Source of the DNA: Cellulomonas sp. B6 | GTDB lineage: Bacteria; Actinomycetota; Actinomycetes; Actinomycetales; Cellulomonadaceae | DNA: 41,853 nt | NCBI RefSeq assembly: GCF_001462455.1 | Contig: NZ_LNTD01000125.1 | Span: forward strand, 1 to 41,853 | Direction: 5' to 3' | In this document: piece by piece, positions 1 to 10,317 of the stretch | Numbering within the stretch: the stretch's first letter is position 1 | Layout: each line of letters begins with the position of its first letter | The notes under the pieces: generated by a model | Database searches by the model: none | Told to the model about the DNA's origin: nothing | The model's input: the letters and a program-made list of their open reading frames with translations, nothing else | Program-made: the position numbers and the translations under genes

Positions 1-16
1 CACCCCCACCCCTTCC

Positions 17-84
17 CGCGAGAGTGCGATCCAGTGACCGCACGGCCGCGGTCCGCCACGCCTTCTCACGAGAGCATGCGATCC
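17..84 (-). repeat. Two copies of a dispersed ~19-bp repeat, reverse orientation
   Basis: Positions 17-35 read on the minus strand as ACTGGATCGCACTCTCGCG, one base from the unit of the tandem array at 1922-2050. Positions 67-84 carry a more diverged copy, GGATCGCATGCTCTCGTG. Both face the opposite way to the copies beyond the first gene, so the repeats flank that gene in inverted orientation. Confidence 0.7.
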
Positions 85-152
85 CGCTGACCACCGTGAG
101 CACTCCACGCCGTCGTCACCGATGCCCTGAGCCGCCCTCAGGCGCGGTGCCC

Positions 153-158
153 GACAAT
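153..158 (+). promoter_or_regulatory. Candidate -10 box of the DUF559 gene
   Basis: GACAAT resembles the actinobacterial -10 hexamer. Transcription would start near 165, downstream of the ATG at 157, which argues for translation from the ATG at 220. No clear -35 is seen. Confidence 0.35.
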
Positions 159-219
159 GGAGTCCACGACAACGAGCTGCCCGTGCATCTCGCGCCCCGG
201 TGACCGCGACGGTGGTCGG

Positions 220-1137
220 ATGCAGGACGCCACCGTGCTCGACATGCGTCACCTCCGTGCCACCGGCACCACCTGGGCCGCCACCCACAGACTCGTCACG
301 TCGGGGCGGTACGTCCAGCTGTTCCGCAGCGTGCTCGTCCGTCGGGACCTGATCGAGGATCCCGACACACGTGCTCGCGCGATCAGCACGGTGCTGCCCC
401 GTGGTGCCGCGGTGTGCCGCGAGACCGCTGCGTGGCTGCACGGCGTGGACACCCGAGCCCCCGGCCTCCACCTCCGGCCACCCCGCCTGCAGTGCATCGT
501 CCCGACGGCCGTGCCTCGCGTCCGACGGCCCGGGCAGCAGTGCTGGACCGGCGCGTTGCCTGTCGACGACGTCACCGTGCTCGGTGGCGTGCCGGCCACG
601 ACGGTCGAGCGCACGGCGCTGGACCTGGCCCGGTACGCACCCGGGTACGTCGGCCTCGCAGCGATCGACGCCTTCGCGCACGCGGGCCTCGTCGACCCCG
701 CACGACTCATGCGGCGCGCGCACGAGCTGCCCGGCGCACGCAACATCGCGCGCGCCCGCCGGCTGATCGAGCTCTGCGAACCGCAGACCGAGTCGGCCGG
801 CGAGTCCTGGCTCCGGCTCCGGCTGTTCGAGGCCGGTCTACCGCGGCCCGAGCCGCAGATCTCGATCCGCCACGGCGGCCGCGAGGTCTACCGCCTGGAC
901 CTCGGCTACCGCGACGCGCGAGTCGGGGTGGAGTACGACGGCGACGAGCACCACCACCGGACGATGGCGCAGCGACGGGCCGACGAACGCCGGCGGGACG
1001 ACCTGCGGAGCCGGTTCGGCTGGACGGTGATCGGGGTCCACCGGGGCGACGTGCTCGGGAACCGCAACACGCTCGAGAGAGCCGTCGCCGACCTCCTCCG
1101 GCACGACGGGGTCGTGCTGGCACGTCAGCCGTGGTGA
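220..1137 (+). CDS. AbiEi-like / DUF559 (Vsr-fold) domain protein
   Basis: This gene encodes about 305 residues. The N-terminal half resembles the winged-helix AbiEi-type antitoxin proteins common in actinobacteria: it opens with a short helical region, and a GAAVCRETAAWLHG segment follows. The C-terminal ~110 residues carry the DUF559/Vsr-like endonuclease-fold signature: a YRLDLGY strand, then GVEYDGDEHH, an Arg/Asp-rich helix and a GWTVIGVHRGD strand. The family is usually annotated as a type IV toxin-antitoxin AbiEi regulator or a DUF559 protein; its biochemical activity is not established. No AbiEii nucleotidyltransferase lies next to it, so it is an orphan. An upstream ATG at 157 is in frame, but a putative -10 box at 153-158 makes 220 more likely; 244 is also possible. 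Inverted copies of a dispersed repeat flank the gene. Family call fairly sure, function unknown. Confidence 0.75.
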   Translation: MQDATVLDMRHLRATGTTWAATHRLVTSGRYVQLFRSVLVRRDLIEDPDTRARAISTVLPRGAAVCRETAAWLHGVDTRAPGLHLRPPRLQCIVPTAVPRVRRPGQQCWTGALPVDDVTVLGGVPATTVERTALDLARYAPGYVGLAAIDAFAHAGLVDPARLMRRAHELPGARNIARARRLIELCEPQTESAGESWLRLRLFEAGLPRPEPQISIRHGGREVYRLDLGYRDARVGVEYDGDEHHHRTMAQRRADERRRDDLRSRFGWTVIGVHRGDVLGNRNTLERAVADLLRHDGVVLARQPW

Positions 1138-1210
1138 CCGCCGCGTCTGACGTCACCATCGTCGTCGCCGCGACCCGGACGCGCCCTCACGGGCACGAGG
1201 ACCACCATGA

Positions 1211-1230
1211 CCGGATCGCACCCTCACGGA
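1211..1230 (+). repeat. Single copy of the dispersed repeat, forward orientation
   Basis: CCGGATCGCACCCTCACGGA matches the core of the array at 1922-2050. It lies in the 167-bp gap after the DUF559 gene, in which no gene is evident. Confidence 0.65.
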
Positions 1231-1292
1231 CACGGGGGCAACGGCGACCTGGGCGGGTCTCCTGGGTCCGCGTCATGGGCCACTGCGGCGGC

Positions 1293-1298
1293 TAGGTT
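1293..1298 (+). promoter_or_regulatory. -10 box, leaderless start of the 119-residue protein
   Basis: TAGGTT is followed by exactly 6 nt and then the ATG at 1305. This spacing puts the transcription start at or next to the start codon. Confidence 0.5.
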
Positions 1299-1304
1299 GC
1301 GGAC

Positions 1305-1664
1305 ATGGTGAGCGGGAGCGTCCAGGACCACTGCGACTGGTGCTTCGGTGCGTTGACGGACGCGTCCCGCGCGAGGTCGCGTTGGTTGGGCCTCGCGACG
1401 GAGGGCACCTGCGCCTGCGCGGGCTGTCTGGCGGCAGGCCGGTACCGAGTGCCGCCCGAGGGGTGGGCCGGGCCCGAGGAGGAGTGGCTGGCCAGAGACC
1501 AGTACGTCCTGCACGGCGATGACGTGCGAGCGATCGTCGGCGCACTGAACGAGGTGCTCCACGGCCCGGAGGCGATCGAGGAACGGGAGTTCCAGACGCG
1601 CCTGGGCGTCACGCGCCCGGAGGCTCTTGAGACGATGCGTCGCATCGGCGGCGGCCGTCCCTAG
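1305..1664 (+). CDS. Small hypothetical protein with two Cys pairs
   Basis: This gene encodes 119 residues that I do not recognise as a named family. The N-terminus holds a CDWC pair (residues 10-13) and a CACAGC cluster near residues 36-41, a spacing that could bind a metal. The rest is a charged helical stretch. A -10 box 6 nt before the ATG supports it as a real, leaderless gene. The stop codon TAG falls inside the last readable part of the decayed transposase on the other strand, so insertion of that element may have clipped or replaced the natural C-terminus (the tail is GGGRP). Codon choice is slightly less GC-biased than in the housekeeping genes, which suits an accessory gene. Confidence 0.55.
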   Translation: MVSGSVQDHCDWCFGALTDASRARSRWLGLATEGTCACAGCLAAGRYRVPPEGWAGPEEEWLARDQYVLHGDDVRAIVGALNEVLHGPEAIEEREFQTRLGVTRPEALETMRRIGGGRP

Positions 1665-1884
1665 AGAACCGCGCATGCCGCTTCCCGACCGTTCTCCACG
1701 GACCAGACTGCGCCGGTAGGTCTCGCCAGGGCACGCCGGTCCGCTACCGCCAGATGATCGCCTCGACCACCCGACGATGGTCGGCCAACGGTCGTCCACC
1801 CTCGACCGAGGCCGCTGGCATCAATGGCTCGACCCGAGTCCACGCTTCATCGGTCAGCAGACCTGCACGCCACGCCCGCCGGCT
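1654..1884 (-). pseudogene. IS5-family transposase remnant (DUF4096 N-terminal part)
   Basis: On the minus strand the sequence reads LLTDEAWTRVEPLMPAA, then GGRPLADHRRVVEAIIWR, then an in-frame TAG at 1744-1746, then RTGVPWRDLPAQSGPWRTVG and KRHARFSRDG. These are the conserved N-terminal blocks of IS5-group transposases, where the usual text is WRYRTGxPWRDLPxxFGPWxTV. The stop therefore sits exactly where a Tyr (TAC/TAT) is expected. Similarity ends near 1654; the DDE catalytic part is missing. No terminal inverted repeats or target duplication could be identified. It is a dead fragment, only about 75 residues long. Confidence 0.8.
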
Positions 1885-1921
1885 GTGACACCCGGTGACC
1901 GGCACGGTGAGGAGACGCGCC

Positions 1922-2050
1922 CTGGATCGAACTCTCACGGAGATGCCAGGGAGAGGACTGGATCGCACTCTCACGGAGGTGCGAGGGAGAGGACTGGATC
2001 GCACTCTCACGGAGGTGGGAGGGGTGACTCGATCGCGCTCTCACGAGGGA
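1922..2050 (+). repeat. 36-bp tandem repeat array (3 good units plus one degenerate unit)
   Basis: Units begin at 1922, 1958 and 1994 with CTGGATCGCACTCTCACGG (the first has GAACTC) and a 36-bp period. A fourth, diverged unit starts at 2028 after 34 bp. Each unit contains TCGCAC and, 10 nt later, GTGCGA or a variant, so it can fold into a short hairpin. The array lies between the transposase remnant and the 3' end of pflA. The period is a multiple of three, which creates repetitive reading frames on both strands that I do not consider genes. Confidence 0.85.
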
Positions 2051-2106
2051 CGGAAGGGGACGCGGATCGCGGGTACGCCGTGGGTGGGTGGTGCGCGCGG
2101 GTGGCG

Positions 2107-2988
2107 TCAGAACGTCGTCAGGCCACGCGCGCGGAAGACGTCGCGGACGGCCTCGGCGTCCTCGCGGGACGGCGGCTCGACGTCGTCGAGCTCGTAGCGC
2201 ATGCCCAGCTCGGCCCACTTGTCGCGGCCCATCTGGTGGAACGGCAGGACCTCGACGCGCTCGACGGCCTCGCCGAGCGAGGCGACGTAGTCGGCGACGG
2301 CGGCGACGTTCTCGGGAGCGTCGGTGAGGCCGGGGACCAGCACGAACCGGATCCACATGCGGGTGCCGCGCGCCGACAGGCGGCGGCCGAAGTCGAGCGT
2401 CGGCTGCAGCTCGCGACCGGTGACGCGCTTGTAGGTCTCCGGGTCGCCGGACTTCACGTCCAGCAGCACGAGCGACACGTCGTCGAGCATCTCGTCGGTC
2501 GCGTGGGCGCCGAAGAAGCCCGACGTGTCGATCGCGACGGGCACGTCCATCGCGGCCGCGCCGCGGACCAGCCGACGCACGAACGCGGGCTGCATGAGCG
2601 GTTCGCCGCCCGAGATGGTGACACCGCCGCCGGTGGCCTTGAAGACCCCGCGGTAGCGCGCGATGCGGGCCAGGAGCTCGTCCGCCGCGACGTCGGTGCC
2701 GCGGCGCATCTCCATGGTGTCGGGGTTGTGGCAGTACAGGCACCGCAGCGGGCAGCCCGACAGGAAGATCGTCAGGCGCGTGCCGGGGCCGTCGACCGCG
2801 GTCACGAGCTCCCACGAGTGGACCGAGCCGAGCCGGCCCTCGCGGACGGCCGCGAGCCGGTCGGAGCGCTCGGCCTCGGTGGTCTCCAGGCCCGCGGTGC
2901 CGTGGCCCTGGGTCCGGGTGTGCGACCCGCCGACCAGCGGGACGCCGAGCGGCACGACGGGTGCGCCGTCCTGCACGGTCGTGGTCAT
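2107..2988 (-). CDS. pflA: Pyruvate formate-lyase activating enzyme
   Basis: This radical SAM enzyme uses a 4Fe-4S cluster and S-adenosylmethionine to make the glycyl radical on PflB. The cluster motif is in SGCPLRCLYCHNPD (Cys-x3-Cys-x2-Cys, about residues 79, 83 and 86 from the chosen start). The GGVTISGGEPLMQ block follows and a TIM-barrel core continues with LLDVKSGDPETYKRVTG. The protein has 293 residues, longer than the ~246 of E. coli because of a ~45-residue N-terminal extension. An in-frame GTG lies at 3000, but GGAGG five bases before the ATG at 2988 decides the start. It lies 91 bp behind pflB on the same strand, with a strong hairpin between them. Function is secure. Confidence 0.95.
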   Translation of the reverse strand: MTTTVQDGAPVVPLGVPLVGGSHTRTQGHGTAGLETTEAERSDRLAAVREGRLGSVHSWELVTAVDGPGTRLTIFLSGCPLRCLYCHNPDTMEMRRGTDVAADELLARIARYRGVFKATGGGVTISGGEPLMQPAFVRRLVRGAAAMDVPVAIDTSGFFGAHATDEMLDDVSLVLLDVKSGDPETYKRVTGRELQPTLDFGRRLSARGTRMWIRFVLVPGLTDAPENVAAVADYVASLGEAVERVEVLPFHQMGRDKWAELGMRYELDDVEPPSREDAEAVRDVFRARGLTTF

Positions 2989-3036
2989 GATGACCTCCAC
3001 GCTGTCGTCGGGGTGCTACGAGGCTACGGGGGTGGT

Positions 3037-3071
3037 CCCCCGGCCCGGCGCTGCGCGCGCCGGGCCGGGGG
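3037..3071 (-). terminator. GC-rich hairpin between pflB and pflA
   Basis: CCCCCGGCCCGGCGC and GCGCCGGGCCGGGGG form a perfect 15-bp stem with a TGCGC loop. No T-run follows. It could end most pflB transcripts and let a minority read into pflA. Confidence 0.65.
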
Positions 3072-3079
3072 CACGCGGG

Positions 3080-5350
3080 TCAGACCGCGCCGTGGAACGT
3101 GCGCGACAGCACGTCGAGCTGCTGCTCGCGCGTGAGCCGCACGAAGTTCACGGCGTAGCCGGAGACCCGGATGGTGAGCTGCGGGTAGTTCTCCGGGTGC
3201 TCCATGGCGTCCAGGAGCGTCTCGCGGTTCAGCACGTTGACGTTCATGTGGTAGCCGGAGGACAGGATGTACGCGTCCAGCAGGCCGACCAGGTTCGTCA
3301 CCTGCTCGTCCTTCTCGCGGCCGAGGCCCGAGGGGACGATCGACGAGGTCAGCGAGATGCCGTCCTGCGCCTCGGAGTACGGCAGCTTGCCGACCGAGAG
3401 CGCCGAGGCGAGCATGCCGTGCGTGTCGCGCCCGTTCATCGGGTTGGCACCCGGGGCGAACGGCTCGCCGGCCTTGCGCCCGTCGGGCGTGGACCCCGTG
3501 GCCTTGCCGTAGACGACGTTCGAGGTGATCGTCAGCACCGACTGCGTGTGCAGCGCGTTGCGGTACGTCGGGACGGCGCGGATCTTCTCCATGAAGCGCC
3601 GCACGATCCACACCGCGATGTCGTCGGCGCGGTCGTCGTCGTTGCCGTACGTCGGGAAGTCGCCGTCGATCGAGTACTCGGTGATGAGGCCGTCGGCCGT
3701 CCGCAGCGCGGTGACCTTGGCGTGCTTGATCGCCGACAGCGCGTCCGCGACGACGGACAGACCGGCGATGCCGCAGGCCATGGTCCGCAGGATCGTGCGG
3801 TCGTGCAGCGCCATCTCGATGCGCTCGTACGCGTACTTGTCGTGCATGTAGTGCACGCAGTTCAGCGCGTCGACGTAGGTCTCGGCGAGCCAGTCCATGG
3901 TCTTGTCGAACTTCGCCATGACGTCGTCGTAGTCGAGCACCTCGCCCTCGACGGGCGCGGTGACCGGCGCGACCTGCTTGCCGGAGATCTCGTCCCGGCC
4001 GCCGTTGATCGAGTACAGCAGCGCCTTGGCGAGGTTGACCCGAGCACCGAAGAACTGCATCTGCTTGCCGACCCGCATCGGGGACACGCAGCACGCGATG
4101 GCCGCGTCGTCGCCCCACGAGGCGCGGATGAGCTCGTCGGACTCGTACTGCACGGCCGACGTGTCGATCGACACCTGCGCGCAGTACTTCTTGAAGCCCT
4201 CGGGCAGGCGCTCGCTCCAGAACACGGTCATGTTCGGCTCGGGGGCCGGGCCCAGGTTGTACAGCGTATGGAGGTAGCGGAACGAGGTCTTGGTGACGAG
4301 CGGACGCCCGTCCTCGCCGATGCCGCCGATGGACTCGGTCACCCAGGTCGGGTCGCCCGAGAACAGGTTGTCGTACTCCGGCGTGCGCAGGAACCGCACG
4401 ATCCGCAGCTTGATGACGAAGTCGTCGATGATCTCCTGCGCCTGCTCCTCGGTGAGCACGCCGGCCTCGAGGTCGCGCTGCAGGAAGACGTCGAGGAAGG
4501 TCGAGGTGCGGCCCAGCGACATCGCCGCGCCGTTCTGCTCCTTCACGGCGGCCAGGTACGCGAAGTACAGCCACTGCACGGCCTCGCGGGCGTTCGTCGC
4601 GGGCTCGGAGATGTCGTAGCCGTAGGACTTGGCCATCGCCTTGAGCTCGCCGAGCGCGCGGATCTGCTCCGCGAGCTCCTCGCGGTCGCGGATGACGTCC
4701 TCGACCGAGCGCTCCATGTCGAGCGCGGCCTTCTCGAGCTTCTTGGCGGTGATGAGCTGGTCGACGCCGTAGAGCGCGACGCGGCGGTAGTCGCCGATGA
4801 TGCGGCCGCGACCGTAGGCGTCGGGCAGGCCGGTGATGATGTGCGACGAGCGCGCGGCGCGCACGTTCGGCGGGTACACGTCGAAGACGCCGTCGTTGTG
4901 CGTCTTGCGGTACTTGGTGAAGATGTCGATGATCTCCTGCGGCGCCTCGTAGCCGTAGGTCTCCAGCGACGTCTGGACCATGCGCCAGCCGCCGTTGGGC
5001 ATGATCGCGCGCTTGAGCGGCGCGTCGGTCTGCAGGCCGACGATGACCTCGTTGCCCTCGTCGATGTAGCCGGGCGCGTGCGCCGTGATGGTCGACGGCG
5101 TGGTGGCGTCGATGTCGTAGACGCCCTTCTCACGCTCCGCCGGGAACATCGCCGAGAGCTTGTCCCAGATGCCCGTGGTGCGGGCGGTGGGGCCGGCGAG
5201 GAAGCTCGAGTCGCCGGTGTACGGCGTGTAGTTCCGCTGGATGAAGTCGCGGACGTCGACGTGGTCCGTCCACGGGCCGGTGACGAAGCCCGTCCAGGCC
5301 GCGGGTACGGCGGTGTCGCTGCGGTCGCTGGGTACAGCGGTGATGGACAT
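3080..5350 (-). CDS. pflB: Formate C-acetyltransferase (pyruvate formate-lyase)
   Basis: This cytoplasmic glycyl-radical enzyme converts pyruvate and CoA to acetyl-CoA and formate without oxygen. At 756 residues it matches the E. coli enzyme (760). The catalytic Cys pair is Cys420-Cys421 in AIACCVSPM, and the radical glycine is Gly731 in RVSGYAVNF near the C-terminus. The N-terminal PFL domain covers most of the protein and the glycine-radical domain the last ~120 residues. The ATG at 5350 follows a GGGAG stretch. The activase gene is downstream on the same strand. A dedicated PFL in a high-GC actinobacterium points to a facultative anaerobe that ferments sugars to formate and acetate or ethanol. 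Regulation is probably by oxygen or redox, from a promoter at about 5384-5412. Confidence 0.97.
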   Translation of the reverse strand: MSITAVPSDRSDTAVPAAWTGFVTGPWTDHVDVRDFIQRNYTPYTGDSSFLAGPTARTTGIWDKLSAMFPAEREKGVYDIDATTPSTITAHAPGYIDEGNEVIVGLQTDAPLKRAIMPNGGWRMVQTSLETYGYEAPQEIIDIFTKYRKTHNDGVFDVYPPNVRAARSSHIITGLPDAYGRGRIIGDYRRVALYGVDQLITAKKLEKAALDMERSVEDVIRDREELAEQIRALGELKAMAKSYGYDISEPATNAREAVQWLYFAYLAAVKEQNGAAMSLGRTSTFLDVFLQRDLEAGVLTEEQAQEIIDDFVIKLRIVRFLRTPEYDNLFSGDPTWVTESIGGIGEDGRPLVTKTSFRYLHTLYNLGPAPEPNMTVFWSERLPEGFKKYCAQVSIDTSAVQYESDELIRASWGDDAAIACCVSPMRVGKQMQFFGARVNLAKALLYSINGGRDEISGKQVAPVTAPVEGEVLDYDDVMAKFDKTMDWLAETYVDALNCVHYMHDKYAYERIEMALHDRTILRTMACGIAGLSVVADALSAIKHAKVTALRTADGLITEYSIDGDFPTYGNDDDRADDIAVWIVRRFMEKIRAVPTYRNALHTQSVLTITSNVVYGKATGSTPDGRKAGEPFAPGANPMNGRDTHGMLASALSVGKLPYSEAQDGISLTSSIVPSGLGREKDEQVTNLVGLLDAYILSSGYHMNVNVLNRETLLDAMEHPENYPQLTIRVSGYAVNFVRLTREQQLDVLSRTFHGAV

Positions 5351-5363
5351 CTGACTACTCCCT

Positions 5364-5412
5364 GTGTCGGGGCCGATGACACGACGCTATTCAGCAAATG
5401 ATGGGATGTCTT
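5364..5412 (-). promoter_or_regulatory. Candidate pflB promoter with overlapping inverted repeat
   Basis: On the minus strand AAGACA (5407-5412), a 17-bp spacer and TAGCGT (5384-5389) form a plausible promoter. The inverted repeat GTGTC-N9-GACAC at 5364-5382 covers the predicted start of transcription and could be an operator. The regulator is unknown. Confidence 0.4.
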
Positions 5413-5465
5413 GGGACCTCGGTCCTCGCGACGTCAGGGCCCGCCGTGACGCCCGCCACAGGACG

Positions 5466-5493
5466 CCCGACACCCCCGGGCCGGGGCGTCGGG
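5466..5493 (-). terminator. Hairpin downstream of dxs
   Basis: CCCGACACCCC pairs with GGGGCGTCGGG around a 6-nt loop, with one mismatch. It starts 20 bp past the dxs stop codon. No T-run is present. Confidence 0.5.
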
Positions 5494-5513
5494 ACGACCT
5501 CCGTGCGCGGCGC

Positions 5514-7391
5514 TCAGCCCGCCGCGTGCAGCGCGGTCAGCACGTCGGCGGCGACGTCGTGCGCACCGAGCCGCAGCTCGCGCACGAGCTCGTCGCGGGT
5601 CGCGTGCTGCAGGAACGTCGCGGGGACGCCGAAGGACTGGACGGGCGTCGCGATGCCCGCCTCACGGGCCCGCTGGCCGACCAGCGCCCCGACGCCGCCG
5701 TCCACGAGCCCGTCCTCGAGCGTCACGACGTGGTCGTGCTCGTCGACGAGCTTGACGAGCGCCGCGGGCACCGGCAGGGCCCACCGCGGGTCGACGACGC
5801 TCACGGCCAGCCCGTGCCCGGCGAGCAGCTCGCCGACCGCGAGCGCGGTCGGCACCATCGCGCCGACGCCGACTACCAGCACGCGACCCGCGTCGCCGTC
5901 GTGGCGCGCGAGCACGTCGACGCCGTCGACGTCCTCGAGCACCGGGATCGGGTCCCCCATCGCGCCCTTGGGGTACCGCACGACCGTGGGCGCGTCGTCG
6001 ACGTCGACGGCCTCGCGCAGCGCGGTGCGCAGCGTCGCCTCGTCGCGCGGCGCGGCGAGCCGCAGGCCCGGCACGATCGAGAGCATCGCCATGTCCCACA
6101 TGCCGTTGTGGCTCGCCCCGTCGTCGCCGGTGAGGCCGGCGCGGTCGAGCACGAACGTGACGCCCGCACGGTGCATCGCGACGTCCATGAGCACCTGGTC
6201 GAACGCGCGGTTGAGGAACGTCGCGTACACCGCGACGACCGGGTGCAGGCCGCCGAACGCCATGCCGGCCGCCGACGTCGCGGCGTGCTGCTCGGCGATC
6301 CCGACGTCGAACACGCGCTCAGGGAACTCGGCCGCGAACGGTGCGAGCCCCACGGGCTGGAGCATGGCCGCGGTGATCGCGACGACGTCGCGTCGGCGCC
6401 GGCCGATCCGCACGATCTCGTCGGCGAACACGCTGGTCCAGCCGAAGCGGGACGGCGCGAGCGGCAGGCCGGTCTCGGGGTGGATGCGCCCGACCGCGTG
6501 GAAGCGGTCGGCGACGTCCTGCTCGGCCGGGGTGTACCCGCGGCCCTTCTCGGTGATGACGTGCACGATCACCGGGCCGCCGAACGCCCGCGCGCTGCGC
6601 AGCGCGCGCTCGACCGCCTGCTCGTCGTGCCCGTCGACCGGGCCCACGTACTTCAGGCCGAGGTCCTCGAACATGCCCTGCGGCGCGACGACGTCCTTGA
6701 TGCCCTTCTTCAGGCCGTGCAGCGCCTCGTACGCGAGCCGCCCGGGCGGGCCCGAGCGGCGCAGCGTCGTCTTGCCCCACGACAGCACGGACTCGTAGCC
6801 CTGCGTCGTGCGCAACGAGTCGAGGTGCTGCGCGAGGCCGCCGATCGTCGGCGCGTAGGACCGTCCGTTGTCGTTGACGACGACGACCACCGGGCGGTCG
6901 GGGTCGGCCGCGATGTTGTTGAGCGCCTCCCACGCCATGCCGCCCGTGAGCGCGCCGTCGCCGATGACGGCGACCGTGTGGCGGTCGGTCTCGCCGCGGA
7001 CCTGGCGGGCCTTGGCGATGCCGTCGGCCCACGACAGCGCGGTGGACGCGTGCGAGTTCTCGACGACGTCGTGCTCGGACTCGGCGCGGCTGGGGTACCC
7101 CGACAGTCCGTCGCGGCGGCGCAGCGAGGAGAAGTCCTGCCGCCCCGTCAGGAGCTTGTGCACGTACGCCTGGTGGCCCGTGTCAAAGACGATCGCGTCA
7201 CGCGGCGAGTCGAAGACGCGGTGCAGCGCGATCGACAGCTCGACGACGCCGAGGTTCGGGCCGAGGTGACCGCCGGTGCGCGAGACCTGGTCGACGAGGA
7301 ACGCGCGGATCTCCGAGGCCAGCTCGTCCACCTCACGCGTCGAGAGCCGACGCAGGTCCTGCGGCGACGAGATGCGCTCGAGCAACCCCAC
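5514..7391 (-). CDS. dxs: 1-deoxy-D-xylulose-5-phosphate synthase
   Basis: This thiamine-diphosphate enzyme condenses pyruvate and glyceraldehyde 3-phosphate in the first step of the MEP isoprenoid pathway. From the GTG at 7391 it has 625 residues and begins with the typical [17 protein letters not shown]. The ThDP motif runs from [16 protein letters not shown], and [15 protein letters not shown] is the conserved substrate-channel block. The transketolase-type pyrimidine-binding part includes [17 protein letters not shown] frame extends upstream to 7427, but GAGGAGG five bases before the GTG at 7391 sets the start. The likely -10, TAGAGT at 7449-7454, overlaps the stop codon of the next upstream gene. 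Function is secure; other copies of dxs may exist elsewhere in the genome. Confidence 0.97.
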   Translation of the reverse strand: MGLLERISSPQDLRRLSTREVDELASEIRAFLVDQVSRTGGHLGPNLGVVELSIALHRVFDSPRDAIVFDTGHQAYVHKLLTGRQDFSSLRRRDGLSGYPSRAESEHDVVENSHASTALSWADGIAKARQVRGETDRHTVAVIGDGALTGGMAWEALNNIAADPDRPVVVVVNDNGRSYAPTIGGLAQHLDSLRTTQGYESVLSWGKTTLRRSGPPGRLAYEALHGLKKGIKDVVAPQGMFEDLGLKYVGPVDGHDEQAVERALRSARAFGGPVIVHVITEKGRGYTPAEQDVADRFHAVGRIHPETGLPLAPSRFGWTSVFADEIVRIGRRRRDVVAITAAMLQPVGLAPFAAEFPERVFDVGIAEQHAATSAAGMAFGGLHPVVAVYATFLNRAFDQVLMDVAMHRAGVTFVLDRAGLTGDDGASHNGMWDMAMLSIVPGLRLAAPRDEATLRTALREAVDVDDAPTVVRYPKGAMGDPIPVLEDVDGVDVLARHDGDAGRVLVVGVGAMVPTALAVGELLAGHGLAVSVVDPRWALPVPAALVKLVDEHDHVVTLEDGLVDGGVGALVGQRAREAGIATPVQSFGVPATFLQHATRDELVRELRLGAHDVAADVLTALHAAG

Positions 7392-7448
7392 GTGGTCCTC
7401 CTCGTCATGCCCGTCGCCGGGCGTCACCCGGCGGGTGCCGGACGTCCC

Positions 7449-7454
7449 ACTCTA
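7449..7454 (-). promoter_or_regulatory. Candidate dxs -10 box
   Basis: TAGAGT on the minus strand shares its first three bases with the TAG stop of the DUF4126 gene. It would give a leader of about 50 nt that contains the GAGGAGG ribosome binding site. Confidence 0.4.
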
Positions 7455-8060
7455 GGACCCGGCGACCGGTTCGTCCTGCGCCCCTCCTGCGCGCCGTCCC
7501 GCGCGTCGACGTCGCAGGAGCAGCACGACCAGCACGGTCCCCGCCGCGAGGACGACCAGGACGAGCACCGGCAGCAGCACCGCGACGAGGCTGAGTCCGA
7601 TCGCCGCCCCGTCCTCGACCGTGGACACGACGGGGGCGCCGAGGCCGCCCGTCGCGGCGTTGACGACGGGCCGCACGGTGGCCTTCGTCGCGTGCACGAC
7701 GAGAGCGACGACCACGCCCGCGACGACCGGCACCCACGGGTTGTCCCGCACCCACGCGGAGCCCTCGAGGTCCTGCGCGGCCGACGTCGCGGCGAACACC
7801 ACGGCGCCCGACGCGGGTCGGATCACCGTCTGGACGGCGTCGTTCACGGTGTCCACGACCGGCACCTTGTCGAGCACGACGTCGGCGAGCAGCAGCACCG
7901 CGCCCACGCCGAGCGCCCAGCCGCTCTCCATCCACGTCAGGCCCGCGGGCAGCACGACCAGGTCGGTGAACCGCGCGAGCAGCGCGACCACCAGGAACGG
8001 GATGTACGCGTTGAGGCCCGCGGCGGCCGACAGACCGACCCCGGTGAGGGCGACGAGCAT
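7452..8060 (-). CDS. DUF4126 integral membrane protein
   Basis: This gene encodes 202 residues with several hydrophobic segments. The N-terminal one reads GLSAAAGLNAYIPFLVVALL, a hallmark of the DUF4126 family. A middle loop holds LDKVPVVDTVNDAVQT, also conserved in the family. The last segment, before an Arg-rich tail, is a long Val/Leu helix. The C-terminus ([11 protein letters not shown]) is positive and probably cytoplasmic. The function of DUF4126 proteins is unknown. The frame could start at 8153, but the ATG at 8060 fits the family and has TAGGCT seven bases before it, so a leaderless mRNA is likely. It is divergent from guaB1 and upstream of dxs on the same strand. Confidence 0.85.
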   Translation of the reverse strand: MLVALTGVGLSAAAGLNAYIPFLVVALLARFTDLVVLPAGLTWMESGWALGVGAVLLLADVVLDKVPVVDTVNDAVQTVIRPASGAVVFAATSAAQDLEGSAWVRDNPWVPVVAGVVVALVVHATKATVRPVVNAATGGLGAPVVSTVEDGAAIGLSLVAVLLPVLVLVVLAAGTVLVVLLLRRRRAGRRAGGAQDEPVAGS

Positions 8061-8067
8061 GCGCGCG

Positions 8068-8073
8068 AGCCTA
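8068..8073 (-). promoter_or_regulatory. -10 box, leaderless start of the DUF4126 gene
   Basis: TAGGCT on the minus strand ends 7 nt before the ATG at 8060. Confidence 0.45.
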
Positions 8074-8128
8074 TCCGCCGGGTCCCGGGAACGACCGGAC
8101 GCACCCCGGCCTCGTCGCACCCGGCCGG

Positions 8129-10313
<2,185 letters not shown>

Positions 10314-10317
<4 letters not shown>

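Noticed and set aside
1922..2050. CRISPR-like array with 36-bp spacing
   Set aside because: The units are directly adjacent: the 36-bp period contains no unique spacers, and no cas genes are near.
1777..3135. Plus-strand open frame of 452 residues across the tandem array and pflA
   Set aside because: It is the antisense shadow of pflA joined to the repeat array; the text is low-complexity Arg/Gly/His and has no family resemblance.
2663..5401. 912-residue plus-strand open frame
   Set aside because: It lies entirely opposite pflB and pflA, whose functional motifs are clear; long antisense frames are normal in 74% GC DNA.
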